Positions 26,536 through 32,881 of a stretch of DNA of 32,881 nt are shown here, piece by piece; position 1 is the stretch's first letter, and every line of letters starts with the position of its first letter. The stretch lies in assembly GCA_945901265.1 (NCBI GenBank), contig CAMDJZ010000014.1:1-32881 (forward strand), in the 5' to 3' direction. Origin of the DNA: Rickettsia typhi. Its GTDB lineage: Bacteria > Pseudomonadota > Alphaproteobacteria > Rickettsiales > UBA1997. Below the pieces are notes generated by a model, which was not told where the DNA came from, searched no databases, and saw only the letters and a list, made by a program, of their open reading frames with translations. The translations under genes were made by a program, and so were the position numbers.

Positions 26536-26556
26536 AATAAAAATTATTTTATTGTC
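26521..26556 (+). terminator. Terminator overlapping two convergent stop codons
   Basis: GACAATAAAAT (26521-26531) and its exact complement (26546-26556) form an 11-bp stem around a 14-nt loop, followed on the plus strand by CATTTTTT. The hairpin spans the last codons of both convergent genes, so it probably ends the plus-strand transcript inside the 3' end of the opposing gene. The stem is AT-rich, hence only moderate strength. Confidence 0.5.
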
Positions 26557-27428
26557 CATTTTTTCTTTAGATAATTATTTACCTCGATAATATCACTATC
26601 AGTGAGAGAGTCGTTGAAAATAATAATTTCGCCAATTGAACCATGAAACCATCCTAAGCTATTATCTTCGCGCGCTCCTATTCTGAAATCTTCAGAACCA
26701 TTAGGCGATGGAGTTAGGTTTAATGTTGAGGTACGTGTTGGATTAATTTTCTCACCATTAATCCAGATATTCATTCCCGCACTTGATAAATTGCCATTAT
26801 ATGAAGCTGCAACTAGGTAGGTACTCTTATTGTTCAAAATATAGGAGCTCTTAATCGCATTAGTTGATTGATTGCCTAAAATACCTAATTCAAAATTTCC
26901 ATTCCAAAATACCAAACTCCAGCCTTTACCATCAACCTGATTATCTTGTTTAGCGAGAATAAAATTTTTGGTATTAGTTGCGAATTTATTAACCACAAAA
27001 ACTGTAATCTTGCTATTTGATTCAAGTCCAAGAATAACACCTAATGTCATCCAATCGCTATTGCCATCAAATCTTAAGGCGGGAAGGCCATTAATTTCAT
27101 TGGTATAATATTTTGGTTTAAATGATTGATTTGACTGAGTTGCTACAATTTTGTTTGAAGTTTGAGGATTAATATCGAACCAATTAGTTACGAAAGAATC
27201 ATCGCTTGCTTCACTGACATCGAAACTTTTTTCAAGAGTTGGTTCAAGCCAAAGACTTAAATTTTTTATTGATGCAACTGGGGAACTTGTTGTTAATTGT
27301 CGAGCGGTCGCTAATTTCATTTGGCTAACTAATCGCGAAGATTGAGTAACTCCAACAACTAAGATGCCTATAATTAAAATAACAATTGATAATTCGATTA
27401 ATGAAAAAGCCTTATTTTGATTATGCAC
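26544..27428 (-). CDS. Type IV pseudopilin fused to a LamG/concanavalin-like lectin domain
   Basis: Residues 1-30 are a type IV prepilin signal: a short basic leader (MHNQNKA), then FSLIELSIVILIIGILVVGV with the conserved Glu at mature position 5. Cleavage would follow Ala7 rather than the usual Gly. After a spacer the protein (about 55-294) shows a LamG-like jelly-roll: LSLWLEPT near the start, GLPALRFDGNSDWM, GWSLVFWNGNFELGI, SYNGN followed by NIWINGEKI, and near the end FHGSIGEIIIFNDSLTDSDI. Start is GTG at 27428; no ATG lies upstream of the leader. Such lectin domains bind glycans or other surface ligands, so this may be an adhesive minor pilin. No other pilus genes are in the window. The domain call is by pattern, not search. 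Confidence 0.8.
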   Translation of the reverse strand: MHNQNKAFSLIELSIVILIIGILVVGVTQSSRLVSQMKLATARQLTTSSPVASIKNLSLWLEPTLEKSFDVSEASDDSFVTNWFDINPQTSNKIVATQSNQSFKPKYYTNEINGLPALRFDGNSDWMTLGVILGLESNSKITVFVVNKFATNTKNFILAKQDNQVDGKGWSLVFWNGNFELGILGNQSTNAIKSSYILNNKSTYLVAASYNGNLSSAGMNIWINGEKINPTRTSTLNLTPSPNGSEDFRIGAREDNSLGWFHGSIGEIIIFNDSLTDSDIIEVNNYLKKKWTIK

Positions 27429-27484
27429 GGGATTGATAAAATTAATTAACTATTAAAAATAATTATAATATTTTGAAAAAAAAC

Positions 27485-27503
27485 ATTATAATTCAATTAT
27501 AAT
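27485..27503. repeat. Perfect 19-bp palindrome in a divergent promoter region
   Basis: ATTATAATT, one central C, AATTATAAT. It supplies a TATAAT on both strands and lies 57 bp upstream of the pseudopilin start and 97 bp upstream of the HIT gene. A regulator site or simply overlapping -10 elements; composition alone makes such palindromes fairly likely. Confidence 0.4.
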
Positions 27504-27599
27504 TTTTGATGTTGTTTTATTAAAAAACACTGCGAATATTTAACGATTAAAGTTTTTAACAAAAATAACCAATGATATTGAAATATAAGATATTAAAAT

Positions 27600-27974
27600 A
27601 TGGCTTACGATAATCAAAATATTTTTGCAAAGATTTTGCGCGGCGAAATCAAGGCGAGTAAGGTTTATGAAGATAATAAAATTTTGGCATTTAACGATGT
27701 TTCAAAAGCTTCGCCAACTCATGTTTTAATTATTCCCAAAGGCGAATATGAAAATTATTATGACTTTGTAACTAACGCCAAAAGCGAAGAAGTAATTTAT
27801 TTTTTTAAAAAAGTTGCTGAGATTGCTAATGAGATTGGGGTTGTTTCGCAAGGCTTTCGTTTAATTACTAATAACGGTAATGACGCTCATCAAACAGTTA
27901 AGCATTTTCATCTTCATTTATTGGCAGGGAAAAAACTTGGTCCACTGCTTTCTTCTGATAATCAATTAAGGTAA
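27600..27974 (+). CDS. HIT family nucleotide-binding protein
   Basis: Histidine-triad protein of the HinT/HIT type, hydrolases acting on nucleotidyl phosphoramidates and related AMP conjugates. In 124 residues it shows the N-terminal IFAKILRGEIKASKVYED, the PTHVLIIPK segment, and the catalytic triad H102-F-H104-L-H106-L-L-A-G. Length and motifs are typical of bacterial HinT. metC begins 3 nt after its stop through the junction TAA-TTT-ATG, so the two are co-translated. No functional reason for the pairing with metC is known to me. Exact substrate cannot be told from sequence. Confidence 0.94.
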   Translation: MAYDNQNIFAKILRGEIKASKVYEDNKILAFNDVSKASPTHVLIIPKGEYENYYDFVTNAKSEEVIYFFKKVAEIANEIGVVSQGFRLITNNGNDAHQTVKHFHLHLLAGKKLGPLLSSDNQLR

Positions 27975-27977
27975 TTT

Positions 27978-29177
27978 ATGGAAAAAAAAATTCACGAATC
28001 AACAAGAATCATTCACGCCGGACGTAATCCTAAGGAACAAGGCTGGATGGTTAATCCACCAATTTATCAAACTTCAACAATAGTTTTTCCAACTTTAAAA
28101 GATTTGCTTTACGCAGAAAGAGGTTACTCTAACAACGATTTAGTTCAGCCTTACGAATTAAAATATGGACGTTACGGCACGCAAACTAATTTCGCTTTAG
28201 AAAGAGCTATTGCCGAAATTGAAGGTGGATATAATACCTTCGTTACTTCATCAGGTGCTGCTGCAATTAACACCGCTCTAGTTGCATTTTTAAAACAAGG
28301 CGATCACATGCTATTGGTTGATAATGCTTATTCGCCAACAAGAGGATTTGCTGATAAATTTTTAAAAAAATTAGGCATTGAAACTACCTATTTCGATCCT
28401 TTAATTGGCGATGATATTGCTAAGTTAATTAAGAAAAATACCAAAGTAATTTTCTTGGAAAGTCCAGGTTCGCAAACTTTTGAAATTCAAGACGTACCAG
28501 CAATTTGTAAAATTGCCAAAAAAAATAACATCGTGACAATTCTTGATAATTCTTGGGCGAGCGGCATTTATTTTAAACCATTTGAATATGGCGTCGATAT
28601 TTCGGTTATGGCTTTAACTAAATATATTAACGGCCATTCCGATATTATGATGGGATCGATAACCATTCAAGAAAAACATTTTCGCTTGATGTATGAAGCA
28701 TTTCGTTACATGGCCGTTACCGCATCTCCTTATTCTTGCTACATGGTTCAGCGAGGATTGCGAACAGTAAAATTGCGGATGGATCAATGTTTTAAATCAG
28801 CATTAGAAATGGCAAAATGGCTTGAGAGTAGGCCAGAAGTTGAAAAAGTTTTATATCCAGCGCTTCCAAGCGATAGTAATCATCAATTGTGGAAGCGAGA
28901 TTTTACAGGTGCGGCGGGATTATTTTCAATTATTCTCGATAAAAAATATTCCAATGAAGCCTTGGCGCGAATGCTTGATAAGCTCCATTATTTTGGGATG
29001 GGTTATTCTTGGGGTGGTTATGAATCATTGATTTTACCATTTGACGCAAGTTCAATTAGAACTGCTACTAAATATCCTTTTAGTGATAAAACTTGTATCC
29101 GCATCAATATCGGTTTAGAAGATGTTGCTGATTTGCAAGATGATCTCGAAGCTGGATTTAAAAGGCTTCGTAAATAA
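27978..29177 (+). CDS. metC: Cystathionine beta-lyase MetC
   Basis: Pyridoxal-phosphate enzyme cleaving cystathionine to homocysteine, pyruvate and ammonia in methionine synthesis. The 399 residues show the Cys/Met-metabolism family pattern: YGRYGTQTNFALERAIAE, the ESPGSQTFEIQDVPAI segment characteristic of MetC rather than MetB, cofactor-binding Asp190 in LDNSWASG, the Schiff-base Lys215 in MALTKYINGHSD, and the GYSWGGYESL motif near the C-terminus. Length matches E. coli-type MetC. Some alphaproteobacterial members are multifunctional and also act as alanine racemases or cysteine desulfhydrases, so cell-wall or sulfur roles remain possible. It is the second gene of a HIT-metC operon. No partners such as metB are in the window. 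Confidence 0.94.
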   Translation: MEKKIHESTRIIHAGRNPKEQGWMVNPPIYQTSTIVFPTLKDLLYAERGYSNNDLVQPYELKYGRYGTQTNFALERAIAEIEGGYNTFVTSSGAAAINTALVAFLKQGDHMLLVDNAYSPTRGFADKFLKKLGIETTYFDPLIGDDIAKLIKKNTKVIFLESPGSQTFEIQDVPAICKIAKKNNIVTILDNSWASGIYFKPFEYGVDISVMALTKYINGHSDIMMGSITIQEKHFRLMYEAFRYMAVTASPYSCYMVQRGLRTVKLRMDQCFKSALEMAKWLESRPEVEKVLYPALPSDSNHQLWKRDFTGAAGLFSIILDKKYSNEALARMLDKLHYFGMGYSWGGYESLILPFDASSIRTATKYPFSDKTCIRINIGLEDVADLQDDLEAGFKRLRK

Positions 29178-29326
29178 TAATTTAAAAATGTTTTTAATTA
29201 TTAGTTAATAAGAAAATTTAATAAATTTTAAGCAAACATAATAAAAACAATAATATTTGTTAGAATATTTTACTTTAAGTTTTATTTATTGAAGTAAGTT
29301 ATTTTTTTGAAGTAAATTTATAACTA

Positions 29327-29355
29327 TTGACAGCTTGTTTTTTATGACTTAAAAT
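29327..29355 (+). promoter_or_regulatory. Near-consensus promoter of typA
   Basis: TTGACA (29327-29332), 17-bp spacer, TAAAAT (29350-29355). Predicted start near 29362, about 29 nt before the typA ATG. Best promoter match in the window together with that at 20258. Confidence 0.75.
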
Positions 29356-29390
29356 GCCCGAATTCCTAGATAAATTTAAAAAATAAAATC

Positions 29391-31232
29391 ATGACCTATT
29401 TTCGTAATGTTGCGATTATCGCGCACGTTGACCACGGCAAAACAACTTTAATTGATGCAATGCTTCACCAAAGCGGAACATTTCGTTCCAATCAACAAAT
29501 TGAAGCTCGCGTGATGGACTCAAACGCTTTAGAAAAAGAGCGAGGCATTACAATTCTTGCTAAATGTACGTCGCTAATGTGGAAGGACGAAAAAGTCAAC
29601 GTTATCGATACTCCGGGTCACGCTGATTTTGGTGGTGAAGTTGAACGTGTATTATCAATGGCTGATAGCGCTTTGCTTTTAGTTGATTCAGCGGAAGGTG
29701 TTATGCCTCAAACAAAATTTGTGCTTTCCAAAGCTTTGGCTCTAGGGCTTAAGCCGATCGTTATCATCAATAAAATTGATCGCTCTGATGCTCGTCCTGA
29801 CGAAGTATTAAATGAAATTTTTGATCTTTTTGTGGCACTTAATGCTAATGAACAGCAACTTGATTTCCCAGTTTTATATGCGGTGGGGCGTGATGGATGG
29901 TGCGTTCGCGATATGGATAAAGATGAACGTAAAGATTTATCACCTTTATTTGATTTGATTTTAAGTCATGTTGAGCCACCAAAATTTGATGTTGATGCGC
30001 CGTTCACAATGTTGGCAACTTTGCTTGATAAAAGTCCATATTTCGGAAGAATGTTAACGGGAAGAATCTACTCTGGTAAGGCTAAAAGCATGATGAATTT
30101 CAAAGCTATAAATCTCAATGGCGAAGTTGTTGAACAGGGTCGTCTTACCAAACTCTTAGTGTTTCGCGGTGTTGAAAAAGTTGCAGTTGAAGAAGCAATT
30201 GCTGGCGATATTGTTTCGATTGCAGGTTTAGAAAAAGCTTCAGTTTCCGATACACTTTGCGATGTTAGCGTTGCGCAACCAATCAAATCAACGCCAATTG
30301 ATCCACCAACTATGGCGATTACCATTAGTGTAAACGATTCGCCACTTGCTGGAACTGAAGGCAGTAAAGTTACTTCACGAATGATTCGCGATCGTCTTTT
30401 TGCGGAAGCGGAAACTAACGTTGCCATCAGCGTTAAAGAATCAGAAGCTAAAGATGCTTTTGAAGTAGGTGGGCGAGGCGAATTGCAACTCGGAGTTTTA
30501 ATTGAAAATATGCGTCGCGAAGGTTTTGAACTTTCAGTTTCAAGGCCAAGAGTATTATTTAAAAAAGATGAAAAGGGTAACATTTTAGAGCCAATCGAAG
30601 AAGTTGTGGTTGATGTTGATGATAATTACAGTGGAACTGTTGTTGAAAAACTTTCATCAAGAAAAGGCGAAATGCAAGAAATGAAACCTTCTACGGGTGG
30701 TAAAACGCGAATCATTTTTCTGGTGCCATCGCGTGGTTTAATTGGTTACCAAAGCGAATTTCTTACCGCCACAAAAGGTACGGGAGTTCTCAATCGAATT
30801 TTTAATTCTTACGCGCCATATAAGGGCGAGATGAGCAATAAAAGAAACGGCGCATTGATTGCCACTGAAGCTGGCGAGGCGGTTGCCTATGCTCTTTGGA
30901 ATTTGCAGGATCGCGGTATTATGTTTGTCAAGCCTCAACAAAAAGTTTACACGGGAATGATTATTGGTGAAAATTCAAAACAAGGCGACCTTGAAGTTAA
31001 TGTTCTTAAAGGAAAACAGCTTACCAATATTCGCGCTTCAGGAACTGACGAGGCGATTCGTCTTACTCCTCCGCGTGAACTCACCCTTGAGGACATGATT
31101 ACTTATGTTGGTGATGACGAGCTAGTTGAAGTAACTCCTAAAGCACTGAGATTGCGTAAAAAATTTCTCGATAATAATGACCGCAAGCGTCAAAGTCGTT
31201 CCAAGGATGCACAATTTGATTTTATCACTTGA
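29391..31232 (+). CDS. typA: Ribosome-associated GTPase TypA/BipA
   Basis: Translational GTPase of the EF-G family involved in 50S assembly and stress or cold adaptation. The 613 residues run: GTP-binding domain with G1 AHVDHGKT (11-18), the switch region RGITILAK, G3 DTPGHADFGGEV, G4 NKID; then beta-barrel domain II; EF-G-like domains (GRGELQLGVLIENMRREGFE, and RGLIGYQSEFLTATKGTG); and the TypA-specific C-terminal region (LEVNVLKGKQLTNIRASGTDEA, then the RLTPP segment). Length is normal. It has its own promoter, and a further promoter overlaps its stop codon. Identification is certain. Confidence 0.98.
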   Translation: MTYFRNVAIIAHVDHGKTTLIDAMLHQSGTFRSNQQIEARVMDSNALEKERGITILAKCTSLMWKDEKVNVIDTPGHADFGGEVERVLSMADSALLLVDSAEGVMPQTKFVLSKALALGLKPIVIINKIDRSDARPDEVLNEIFDLFVALNANEQQLDFPVLYAVGRDGWCVRDMDKDERKDLSPLFDLILSHVEPPKFDVDAPFTMLATLLDKSPYFGRMLTGRIYSGKAKSMMNFKAINLNGEVVEQGRLTKLLVFRGVEKVAVEEAIAGDIVSIAGLEKASVSDTLCDVSVAQPIKSTPIDPPTMAITISVNDSPLAGTEGSKVTSRMIRDRLFAEAETNVAISVKESEAKDAFEVGGRGELQLGVLIENMRREGFELSVSRPRVLFKKDEKGNILEPIEEVVVDVDDNYSGTVVEKLSSRKGEMQEMKPSTGGKTRIIFLVPSRGLIGYQSEFLTATKGTGVLNRIFNSYAPYKGEMSNKRNGALIATEAGEAVAYALWNLQDRGIMFVKPQQKVYTGMIIGENSKQGDLEVNVLKGKQLTNIRASGTDEAIRLTPPRELTLEDMITYVGDDELVEVTPKALRLRKKFLDNNDRKRQSRSKDAQFDFIT

Positions 31233-31257
31233 CAAATTAATAAAATATAAGTAAACT
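31229..31257 (+). promoter_or_regulatory. Promoter overlapping the typA stop codon
   Basis: Perfect -35 TTGACA (31229-31234), whose TGA is the typA stop, 17-bp spacer, -10-like TAAACT (31252-31257; 4 of 6). It would serve the unknown gene at 31356 with a leader of about 92 nt. Confidence 0.5.
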
Positions 31258-31355
31258 ACTCTCAATTATTTTAATATATTATATAAAAAAAATATTAATT
31301 AATATATTAACTAAAATTTACAGATCAAAAGATCATTAATTAAAATTAAATTAAA

Positions 31356-32351
31356 ATGACTAAATCAGGCAAAGAAAGTGAAAGAAGAAGCCCAAGCACA
31401 AACATTACTGATGATGTACTGTTAGATAGTCTTAAGAAAAAAGAACAAGAATTAGAGAAGATGCAACAAAAAGAAGAGAACGCAAAAAAGAAAGAGAAGG
31501 CACAAAAACCGATGATTAACAAAACCAATAAAATGATTCTTTGTGCAGTTATATTTGGACTTTTAGTTATCGCATGCATGGCAACGCCTGCTGGCTTGGG
31601 TCTTGCTGCAGTTGCAATTGCTACTGCAGGAGTTGGTGCGTATGGCTTAGCCACTGCTGTTAAAGGAGGAATGAAACATCTTAACCCCGATCCAATTAAA
31701 AAAGCTAAGAAAGTAGTTAGGGATGAAATGATAAGTAAAATAAAAGGTAATTTGGGCAAAGATAATGATGTTGATGAAGTCTCAGAAAATAATGAACAAG
31801 GAGGAGTGGAACAAAAACTGGCTGGAGTTATTAGAAATATGGTTATGGTTGAGGAACGTATGCAAGAAGAGTTAAAAACTGATATTAATAGATTAGAGAC
31901 AAAACTTTATAAAAACATAGAAGAAGTTATGGGCGATGGTTATACTAAAGATATTGGAGGTGTTATACTGAAAGCCGATAAACTCATTCCAAAACTTTTA
32001 GCTGAGAATGGACTAAAGGGTAATGATCAAGAAGTCTTAGATTTAAAAAGTATTGTGGAAGGTTATGACAAAAAAGGATTTAAGGAACAAAAATTAGTTT
32101 TAAAAACTCTTAATGATATTTTTGATAAATGTGATGATAGAGTCGGAAGTACTGAAGAAAAGGAAAAAGCCGGTAAAAAGAAAACTGAATTAACGAATAT
32201 CATTAAAGGTAACGTAGTTAAAGATCAGTCTGAAAAAGATAAAGTTGCAAAATTAATTACAGATAAAAAAGGGGAGTTTGACGATAAAAAGGGTAGTAAA
32301 ATAAGTAAAGATAAAGCGCATAATGATAAAAAGAAAAGTCTTGGCATTTAA
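31356..32351 (+). CDS. Unknown Lys/Glu-rich protein with a central hydrophobic hairpin
   Basis: No family recognised; 331 residues. Layout: a charged N-terminal segment with a strongly predicted coiled coil (about 22-50, Lys/Glu/Gln), two adjacent hydrophobic segments rich in Ala, Gly and Ile (about 60-76 and 79-104), a charged helical region with possible coiled coil (about 150-195), and a very Lys/Asp-rich C-terminal tail. No signal peptide. The bilobed hydrophobic core placed between two polar arms resembles the protein at 14757-15413 and, in layout only, chlamydial Inc proteins. Composition stands out against neighbours: many AAA/GAA codons in runs. It is bordered by the repeat cluster on the right, suggesting an accessory gene. 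Could be a host-interaction protein or a membrane-anchored structural protein; evidence does not decide. Confidence 0.75.
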   Translation: MTKSGKESERRSPSTNITDDVLLDSLKKKEQELEKMQQKEENAKKKEKAQKPMINKTNKMILCAVIFGLLVIACMATPAGLGLAAVAIATAGVGAYGLATAVKGGMKHLNPDPIKKAKKVVRDEMISKIKGNLGKDNDVDEVSENNEQGGVEQKLAGVIRNMVMVEERMQEELKTDINRLETKLYKNIEEVMGDGYTKDIGGVILKADKLIPKLLAENGLKGNDQEVLDLKSIVEGYDKKGFKEQKLVLKTLNDIFDKCDDRVGSTEEKEKAGKKKTELTNIIKGNVVKDQSEKDKVAKLITDKKGEFDDKKGSKISKDKAHNDKKKSLGI

Positions 32352-32503
32352 CAATAATAAGAGTTAAGAAAGGGTTATGGTGGTTTAATTTTTCAAAGAG
32401 TTTTGTTTATAACTTCATCTCAATAAATTAAATTCTCTCGATCACATAGCCCAGTTTACACCACTAATTATTAAAAAACCTTGTAAATCTTTGGGGAGCA
32501 ATA

Positions 32504-32597
32504 ACTCCCCGCTTGAGGCTTACCCCCCTACATTTAGTAAAAACACTCATCAAACCTACGGACTTCATCACTCCCCCTTGAGGCTTACTCCCCTACA
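32504..32597. repeat. Pair of 28/29-nt direct repeats
   Basis: 32504-32532 and 32570-32597 are the same sequence apart from one missing G and one C/T change. Each reads ACTCCCC, then CTTGAGGCTTAC, then a C-tract and CTACA. They share the core CTCCCC-CTTGAGG with the longer repeats downstream, suggesting related, decaying elements. Confidence 0.85.
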
Positions 32598-32624
32598 AAT
32601 TTGCACAAGCTCGAAAAACCTTCA

Positions 32625-32881
32625 GGCTCTAGCTCCCCCCTTGAGGGGGAGCAGATTTAGAAGGGCTTAACGGTAGTTAAGTCCTTCTAAATCGTGGGGG
32701 GTCGAAAGACTAGAGATTCAGTGGATGTAGCAACACCTAAAAAACTGGAAAGAAAAATTTTTTCAAAATTGGCGATTTCTTGATTTTACTTTTAAACAAA
32801 AAAAATTCCTAAAAAAACCTCGGGCTCTAGCTCCCCCCTTGAGGGGGAGCAGATTTAGAAGGGCTTAACGGTAGTTAAGTC
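32625..32881. repeat. Two identical 59-bp direct repeats, second cut by the window end
   Basis: 32625-32683 and 32823-32881 are identical over at least 59 bp, starting GGCTCTAGCTCCCCCC and ending GTTAAGTC at the window edge. Upstream flanks are also similar (AAAAACCTTCA versus AAAAAACCTCG). Spacing is 198 bp between starts. Each copy includes the short stem GCTCCCCC / GGGGGAGC with a 5-nt loop. The second copy probably extends beyond the window. Confidence 0.95.
32654..32693. repeat. 40-bp near-perfect palindrome within the repeat element
   Basis: An 18-bp stem (GATTTAGAAGG plus GCTTAAC on the left, GTTAAGT plus CCTTCTAAATC on the right, one G-T pair) closed by a GGTA loop. Just outside, CTCTAG (32627-32632) and CTAGAG (32710-32715) can also pair, and the C-run 32635-32640 can pair either with 32645-32649 or with the G-run 32696-32701. 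A GTC-GAAA-GAC mini-hairpin sits at 32701-32710. The whole unit of about 90 bp is highly foldable, like known bacterial palindromic elements. Confidence 0.9.

Larger units (their letters stand above)
32352..32881. other. Gene-free repeat-rich right edge
   Basis: No coding region seen. In contrast with all other gaps this one has runs of C and G and several nested repeats: four copies of a core CTCCCC(n)CTTGAGG (32505, 32571, 32633, 32831), short hairpins (for example GGGGAG 32493-32498 with CTCCCC 32505-32510), and the long palindrome and 59-bp repeat described separately. The window ends inside the last repeat, so the cluster continues. Confidence 0.7.

Noticed and set aside
31271..31310. 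11-bp inverted repeat TTAATATATTA between typA and the unknown gene
   Set aside because: Made only of A and T, self-complementary in each arm, and expected by chance in such sequence; no T-tract in a sensible place.

Overview
The window looks like chromosomal DNA of an AT-rich (by eye about 30% GC) alphaproteobacterium, most plausibly Rickettsiales or Rickettsiales-like. The reasons are strong A/T codon bias, Asn/Lys-rich low-complexity inserts in otherwise conserved enzymes, long empty AT-rich gaps, scattered parts of normally clustered operons (a lone nuoG, nrdA without nrdB, ilvBH without ilvC) and a ComEC protein without its usual C-terminal domain. Branched-chain amino-acid genes (ilvB, ilvH), metC, ribD and a class II fructose-bisphosphatase argue against a strongly reduced Rickettsia-type parasite and fit a less dependent symbiont, epibiont or free-living relative. 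The lineage call is an inference; no rRNA is present to test it.

Layout. 1-6454 (minus strand): dnaJ, rdgB, rpsP, groES-groEL, a monothiol/dithiol-type glutaredoxin, and two neighbouring paralogous Tyr-rich lipoproteins. 6727-9319 (plus): ribD, a flavin-reductase-family protein with a large in-frame insert, and an exported glutathione peroxidase. 9366-14476: minus-strand nrdA with two apparent NrdR boxes upstream, a plus-strand tRNA-Glu, and minus-strand comEC. 14757-15413 (plus): an unknown protein with a two-lobed hydrophobic domain. 15552-17560 (minus): a tight fabZ-lpxA-dnaQ operon. 17809-23008 (plus): ilvB, ilvH, rpmG, glpX and a secreted double-YceI protein. 23151-25798 (minus): nuoG and ssb with a 12-bp tandem repeat between them. 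25918-27428: an exported cyclophilin converging on a pseudopilin-lectin fusion. 27600-32351 (plus): HIT protein, metC, typA and a second unknown protein with a two-lobed hydrophobic domain. 32352-32881: a gene-free, unusually C/G-tract-rich repeat cluster that runs off the window.

Most genes are housekeeping: protein folding (GroESL, DnaJ, cyclophilin), nucleotide supply and cleaning (NrdA, RdgB), redox defence (Grx, Gpx), lipid A and fatty-acid synthesis (FabZ, LpxA), amino-acid and flavin synthesis, and respiration (NuoG). The parts that look lineage-specific and possibly host- or surface-related are the two lipoproteins, the pseudopilin-lectin, and the two bilobed-membrane proteins, one of which carries motifs resembling both eukaryotic PP1 docking motifs. 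I see no phage, insertion sequence, toxin-antitoxin module or CRISPR array.

Translation signals are unusual: clear Shine-Dalgarno sequences are visible only before groEL, rpmG and (weaker) ssb, and three separate operon junctions share the same stop-spacer-start string TAA-TTT-ATG.
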